Shown here: positions 6,535 to 8,512 of the stretch, one piece after another | Numbering within the stretch: the first letter of the stretch is position 1 | How the letters are laid out: each line of letters begins with the position of its first letter | NCBI GenBank assembly: GCA_041738285.1 | Contig: JBGSQB010000019.1 | Span: 1 to 8,512, forward strand | Direction: 5' to 3' | Source of the DNA: SZUA-521 sp041738285 | GTDB taxonomy: Bacteria; Pseudomonadota; Gammaproteobacteria; Pseudomonadales; Azotimanducaceae | Length of the DNA stretch: 8,512 nt | Translations under genes and position numbers: made by a program | Notes under the pieces: model-generated | Seen by the model: only the letters and a program-made list of their open reading frames with translations | The model's database searches: none | Told to the model about the DNA's origin: nothing

Positions 6535-7398
6535 ATGAGAAACATCGTCATTGTAGTCGTTCTCGCTCTCGTCGCGTTGTTGGCGCTCGATGGCGTCTTC
6601 GTAGTTCATCAGACCGAACGTGCAGTGTTGCTGCGCTTCGGTGCTGTGACCACTGCCGACGTCGCTCCGGGTCTGCATTTCAAGCTGCCGATCGCAGACG
6701 ACGTGAAGAAGACCGATGCTCGGGTGCTGACCCTCGACTCGCCGACGGAAGTGTTCTACACGCTCGAAAAGAAACCGTTGATGGTGGACGCTTTCGCCAA
6801 GTGGCGCGTTGAAGATGTGTCGAAGTACTACACCGCGACGCAATTCGACGAGCAGCGCGCGGACCGATTGCTCGCAGAGCGGGTGAACGAGGGGTTGCGC
6901 AACCAGATCAGCCGCCGGGTGATGCACGAAGTGGTATCTGGACAGCGCGACGCACTGATGGAGGAACTCACCAAAGACCTCGACAGCTTCATGCGTCGCG
7001 ACGTGGGTGTGCGCGTGATCGACGTGCGCGTCAAGCGCATCGATCTGCCAGCGGAAGTGTCGAGCGCGGTGTTCGATCGAATGAACTCCGAACGCCAGAT
7101 TCTCGCCCGTCAGTTCCGCGCAACGGGTCGCGAACGTGCGCTGGAGGTTCGCGCCAACGCGGATCGCGAGGTGCTGGTCATTTCCGCGGAAGCGTATCGG
7201 GAGGGCGAGCAACTGCGCGGTGACGGGGATGCCAAGTCCGCCGCGACCTACGCCGCTGCCTACGGACGCGATCCGGAGTTCTACCAGTTCTATCGAAGCA
7301 TCAACGCCTACGCGTCGGTATTCGGCAGCAAGGGTGATCTGCTGGTCATCGATCCCAACAGCGAGTTCTTCAAGTTTCTGAAGGACAGCGGAGGTTAG
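6535..7398 (+). CDS. hflC: HflC, SPFH-family subunit of the FtsH modulator complex
   Basis: HflC is the partner of HflK in the membrane assembly that encloses and restrains the FtsH protease. The 287-aa product has a hydrophobic N-terminal helix (about 4-24) acting as an uncleaved anchor, then VVHQTERAVLLRFGAV and APGLHFKLP opening the SPFH domain. VDAFAKWRVEDVSKYY, VRVIDVRVKRIDLPAEVSSAVFDRM and the helical stretch ending in EGEQLRGDGDAKSAATYAAAYGRDPEFYQFYRSINAY are typical HflC segments. It is shorter than the E. coli protein (334 aa). The missing part is a low-complexity insert of about 40 residues before the GxxVxDVRxKxIxLP motif; non-enteric HflC proteins also tend to lack it. It is the last gene before a strong terminator. 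Confidence 0.97.
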   Translation: MRNIVIVVVLALVALLALDGVFVVHQTERAVLLRFGAVTTADVAPGLHFKLPIADDVKKTDARVLTLDSPTEVFYTLEKKPLMVDAFAKWRVEDVSKYYTATQFDEQRADRLLAERVNEGLRNQISRRVMHEVVSGQRDALMEELTKDLDSFMRRDVGVRVIDVRVKRIDLPAEVSSAVFDRMNSERQILARQFRATGRERALEVRANADREVLVISAEAYREGEQLRGDGDAKSAATYAAAYGRDPEFYQFYRSINAYASVFGSKGDLLVIDPNSEFFKFLKDSGG

Positions 7399-7417
7399 AC
7401 CGATCGTCTAGACCCAC

Positions 7418-7443
7418 CGGCCGGGGCCCGCCCCGGCCGTTTT
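7418..7443 (+). terminator. Rho-independent terminator after hflC
   Basis: A perfect 9-bp GC-only stem (arms 7418-7426 and 7431-7439, CGGCCGGGG against its complement) closes a 4-nt loop, CCCG. TTTT follows directly (7440-7443), then GTGT. It starts 20 bp after the hflC stop and ends 26 bp before the DUF2065 ATG. The short T run means some read-through is possible, which may be how the downstream genes are reached, since I see no clear promoter in the gap. Confidence 0.85.
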
Positions 7444-7458
7444 GTGTCTGGGCCGGGG
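7431..7458 (+). promoter_or_regulatory. Alternative hairpin competing with the terminator and covering the DUF2065 ribosome site
   Basis: GGCCGGGG recurs at 7451-7458, identical to bases 7419-7426 of the terminator's left arm. The right arm, CCCCGGCC (7431-7438), can therefore pair perfectly with either copy. The second pairing leaves a 12-nt loop and would bury GGGGAA (7455-7460), the likely ribosome site for the ATG at 7470. The two structures are mutually exclusive. The complementarity is seen directly; any regulatory role is inference. Confidence 0.4.
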
Positions 7459-7469
7459 AATAGTGACGG

Positions 7470-7655
7470 ATGTGGACGGAAATCCTGATTGGATTGAGTT
7501 TCGTGCTGGTGATCGAGGGAATCGTGCCGTTTCTGTCGCCAGGCCGCTGGCGCATGCTCGCGGCCGCGATGGCGTCGGTCGACGATCGCACGCTGCGCAT
7601 CATGGGGCTGGTCAGCATGCTGATGGGCACCGCGCTGCTCTACCTGGTGCGTTGA
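7470..7655 (+). CDS. Small inner-membrane protein, DUF2065 (YjeT-like)
   Basis: A 61-aa protein with two predicted membrane helices (about residues 4-22 and 42-60) joined by a short loop containing SPGRWRMLAAAMASVDDRTLR. GIVPFLSPGRWR and RIMGLVSMLMGTALLYLV match the DUF2065 family, whose E. coli member YjeT (65 aa) lies downstream of hflC. The function is not known. Its position between hflC and hisZ is the same in Pseudomonas, so a role near the HflKC-FtsH complex is possible but unproven. ATG 7470 is preceded by GGGGAA at 7455-7460. hisZ begins 10 bp after the stop, so the two are almost surely co-transcribed. Confidence 0.88.
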   Translation: MWTEILIGLSFVLVIEGIVPFLSPGRWRMLAAAMASVDDRTLRIMGLVSMLMGTALLYLVR

Positions 7656-7658
7656 GGA
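7653..7658 (+). promoter_or_regulatory. hisZ ribosome binding site overlapping the DUF2065 stop
   Basis: TGAGGA spans the DUF2065 TGA stop and lies 7 nt before the hisZ ATG (7666). It supports this hisZ start and suggests translational coupling of the pair. Confidence 0.65.
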
Positions 7659-7665
7659 ACGCTTG

Positions 7666-8512
7666 ATGCGACACGCCTGGCGACTACCCGAAGGGATCGA
7701 CGAAGTGCTGCCGCCCGATGCCTGGGCGCTGGAAGCCCTGCGCCGGCGCGTGCTGGACCTGTTCAACTCCTGGGGTTACGAATATGTGATGCCGGCGCTC
7801 GTCGAATACCTCGACTCGCTGCTGGTGGGCTCGGGCACCGATCTCGAACTGCAGACCTTCCGCATGGTCGACCAGCGCTCCGGCCGGATGCTGGGCGTGC
7901 GCGCCGACATGACGTCCCAGGCTGCGCGCATCGACGCGGCTGGCTTTGCCAACGGCGGCACGCGCCGACTGTGTTATTCGGGCACCGTCGTGCATGCCAA
8001 TCCGGCGGGCGTGCTCGAGTCGCGCATTCCACTGCTCGCGGGGGCAGAGCTGTTCGGGGTCGATGGTATCGAAGGCGATGCCGAAGTGGTTGCGCTCATG
8101 GTGGCTGCGCTGTCGTGCGCGGGTATCGAAGACCCGGTGATCGAACTCGGTCACGTTGGCGTGTTTCGCGGGCTTGCTGCTGCGAACCGCCTCGGTGACG
8201 AAGAGCGTGCACTGTTCGAAGCGCTGCAGCAGAAGTCGGAAGCGGACATCGACGTGATCACGCGCCGCGCGGATATCAAAGGCGCGGCACGCACGCTGCT
8301 GTGTGCGCTGCCGAATCTCATGGGCGGTGAGGAAGTGATCGATGAGGCACGCGCGCTTGCGGCGCGTCTGCCCAAGTCGATCACCCATGCGCTCGATGAA
8401 GTCGCGGCGCTTGCAGCCGCGGTGCGCCGCCGATCGAGCACGGTCACGCTGCGATTCGATCTCGGTGAACTCACGGGTTACGGTTATCACACCGGCGCGG
8501 TTTTCACCGCGT
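7666..8512 (+). CDS. hisZ: ATP phosphoribosyltransferase regulatory subunit HisZ (3' end cut by window)
   Basis: HisZ is a catalytically inactive paralogue of histidyl-tRNA synthetase. It joins the short form of HisG to form the active, histidine-inhibited ATP phosphoribosyltransferase, the first step of histidine synthesis. The frame is open from ATG 7666 to the window end (282 complete codons). It starts MRHAWRLPEGIDEVLPPDA, as HisZ proteins do, followed by the class II synthetase-like core: SWGYEYVMPALVEY, TFRMVDQRSGRMLGVRADMTSQ (RADMTSQ at 79-85), ESRIPLLAGAELFG, VIELGHVGVFRGL, and DLGELTGYGYHTGAVF from residue 265. HisZ is separated from HisS by RADMTxQ in place of the synthetase motif 2 (RPEGT) and by its genomic position. 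The anticodon-binding domain of HisS should be absent, but that end is outside the window. Its presence implies a short HisG elsewhere in the genome. purA is the expected next gene. Confidence 0.95.
   Translation, partial: MRHAWRLPEGIDEVLPPDAWALEALRRRVLDLFNSWGYEYVMPALVEYLDSLLVGSGTDLELQTFRMVDQRSGRMLGVRADMTSQAARIDAAGFANGGTRRLCYSGTVVHANPAGVLESRIPLLAGAELFGVDGIEGDAEVVALMVAALSCAGIEDPVIELGHVGVFRGLAAANRLGDEERALFEALQQKSEADIDVITRRADIKGAARTLLCALPNLMGGEEVIDEARALAARLPKSITHALDEVAALAAAVRRRSSTVTLRFDLGELTGYGYHTGAVFTA

Noticed and set aside
6271..7212. Antisense open frame of 313 codons across the hflK-hflC junction
   Set aside because: It is a shadow of two well-supported genes, has unusual His-rich composition and no motif.
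7684..8490. Antisense open frame of 268 codons opposite the 3' end of the window
   Set aside because: The + strand frame here is an unmistakable HisZ running off the window end.
1..8512. Novel defence, mobile or phage-derived system
   Set aside because: All the coding space is filled by conserved housekeeping genes in their known order; I see no integrase, transposase, direct-repeat array, tRNA or foreign-looking segment.

Overview
The window is a GC-rich, densely packed stretch of gammaproteobacterial chromosome. It carries the conserved order amiB - mutL - miaA - hfq - hflX - hflK - hflC - DUF2065 - hisZ, all on the + strand. This is the order known from Pseudomonas-type genomes, where purA usually follows hisZ. 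A hisZ gene, a MutL that carries endonuclease motifs, and a short HflC all point to a non-enteric gammaproteobacterium. I cannot name the genus from the sequence.

Layout. 2-901: 3' part of amiB (periplasmic amidase with a LysM domain), cut by the window start. 951-2680: mutL, complete at both ends but broken by one missing base near 1179/1180. 2677-3648: miaA, overlapping mutL by ATGA. 3696-3950: hfq, 47 bp after miaA. 3951-4062: a 112-bp gap with two small hairpins. 4063-5370: hflX (GTG start). 5389-6525: hflK. 6535-7398: hflC, its ribosome binding site overlapping the hflK stop. 7418-7443: a strong rho-independent terminator. 7470-7655: a small two-helix membrane protein (DUF2065, YjeT-like). 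7666-8512: hisZ, running off the window end.

How the genes relate. AmiB remodels the cell wall at division. MutL and MiaA guard genome and decoding fidelity. Hfq is the sRNA chaperone and HflX rescues stalled ribosomes. HflK and HflC form the membrane complex that modulates the FtsH protease. HisZ activates the first enzyme of histidine synthesis. The terminator after hflC separates the amiB-to-hflC block from the DUF2065-hisZ block, although it lies only 26 bp before the DUF2065 start.

This is a housekeeping superoperon. I found no mobile element, CRISPR array, tRNA, rRNA or defence system. The points most worth checking are the single-base mutL frameshift, which is either a real mutator lesion or a sequence error, and a three-arm GC-rich repeat at the terminator that could form two mutually exclusive hairpins, one covering the DUF2065 ribosome binding site.
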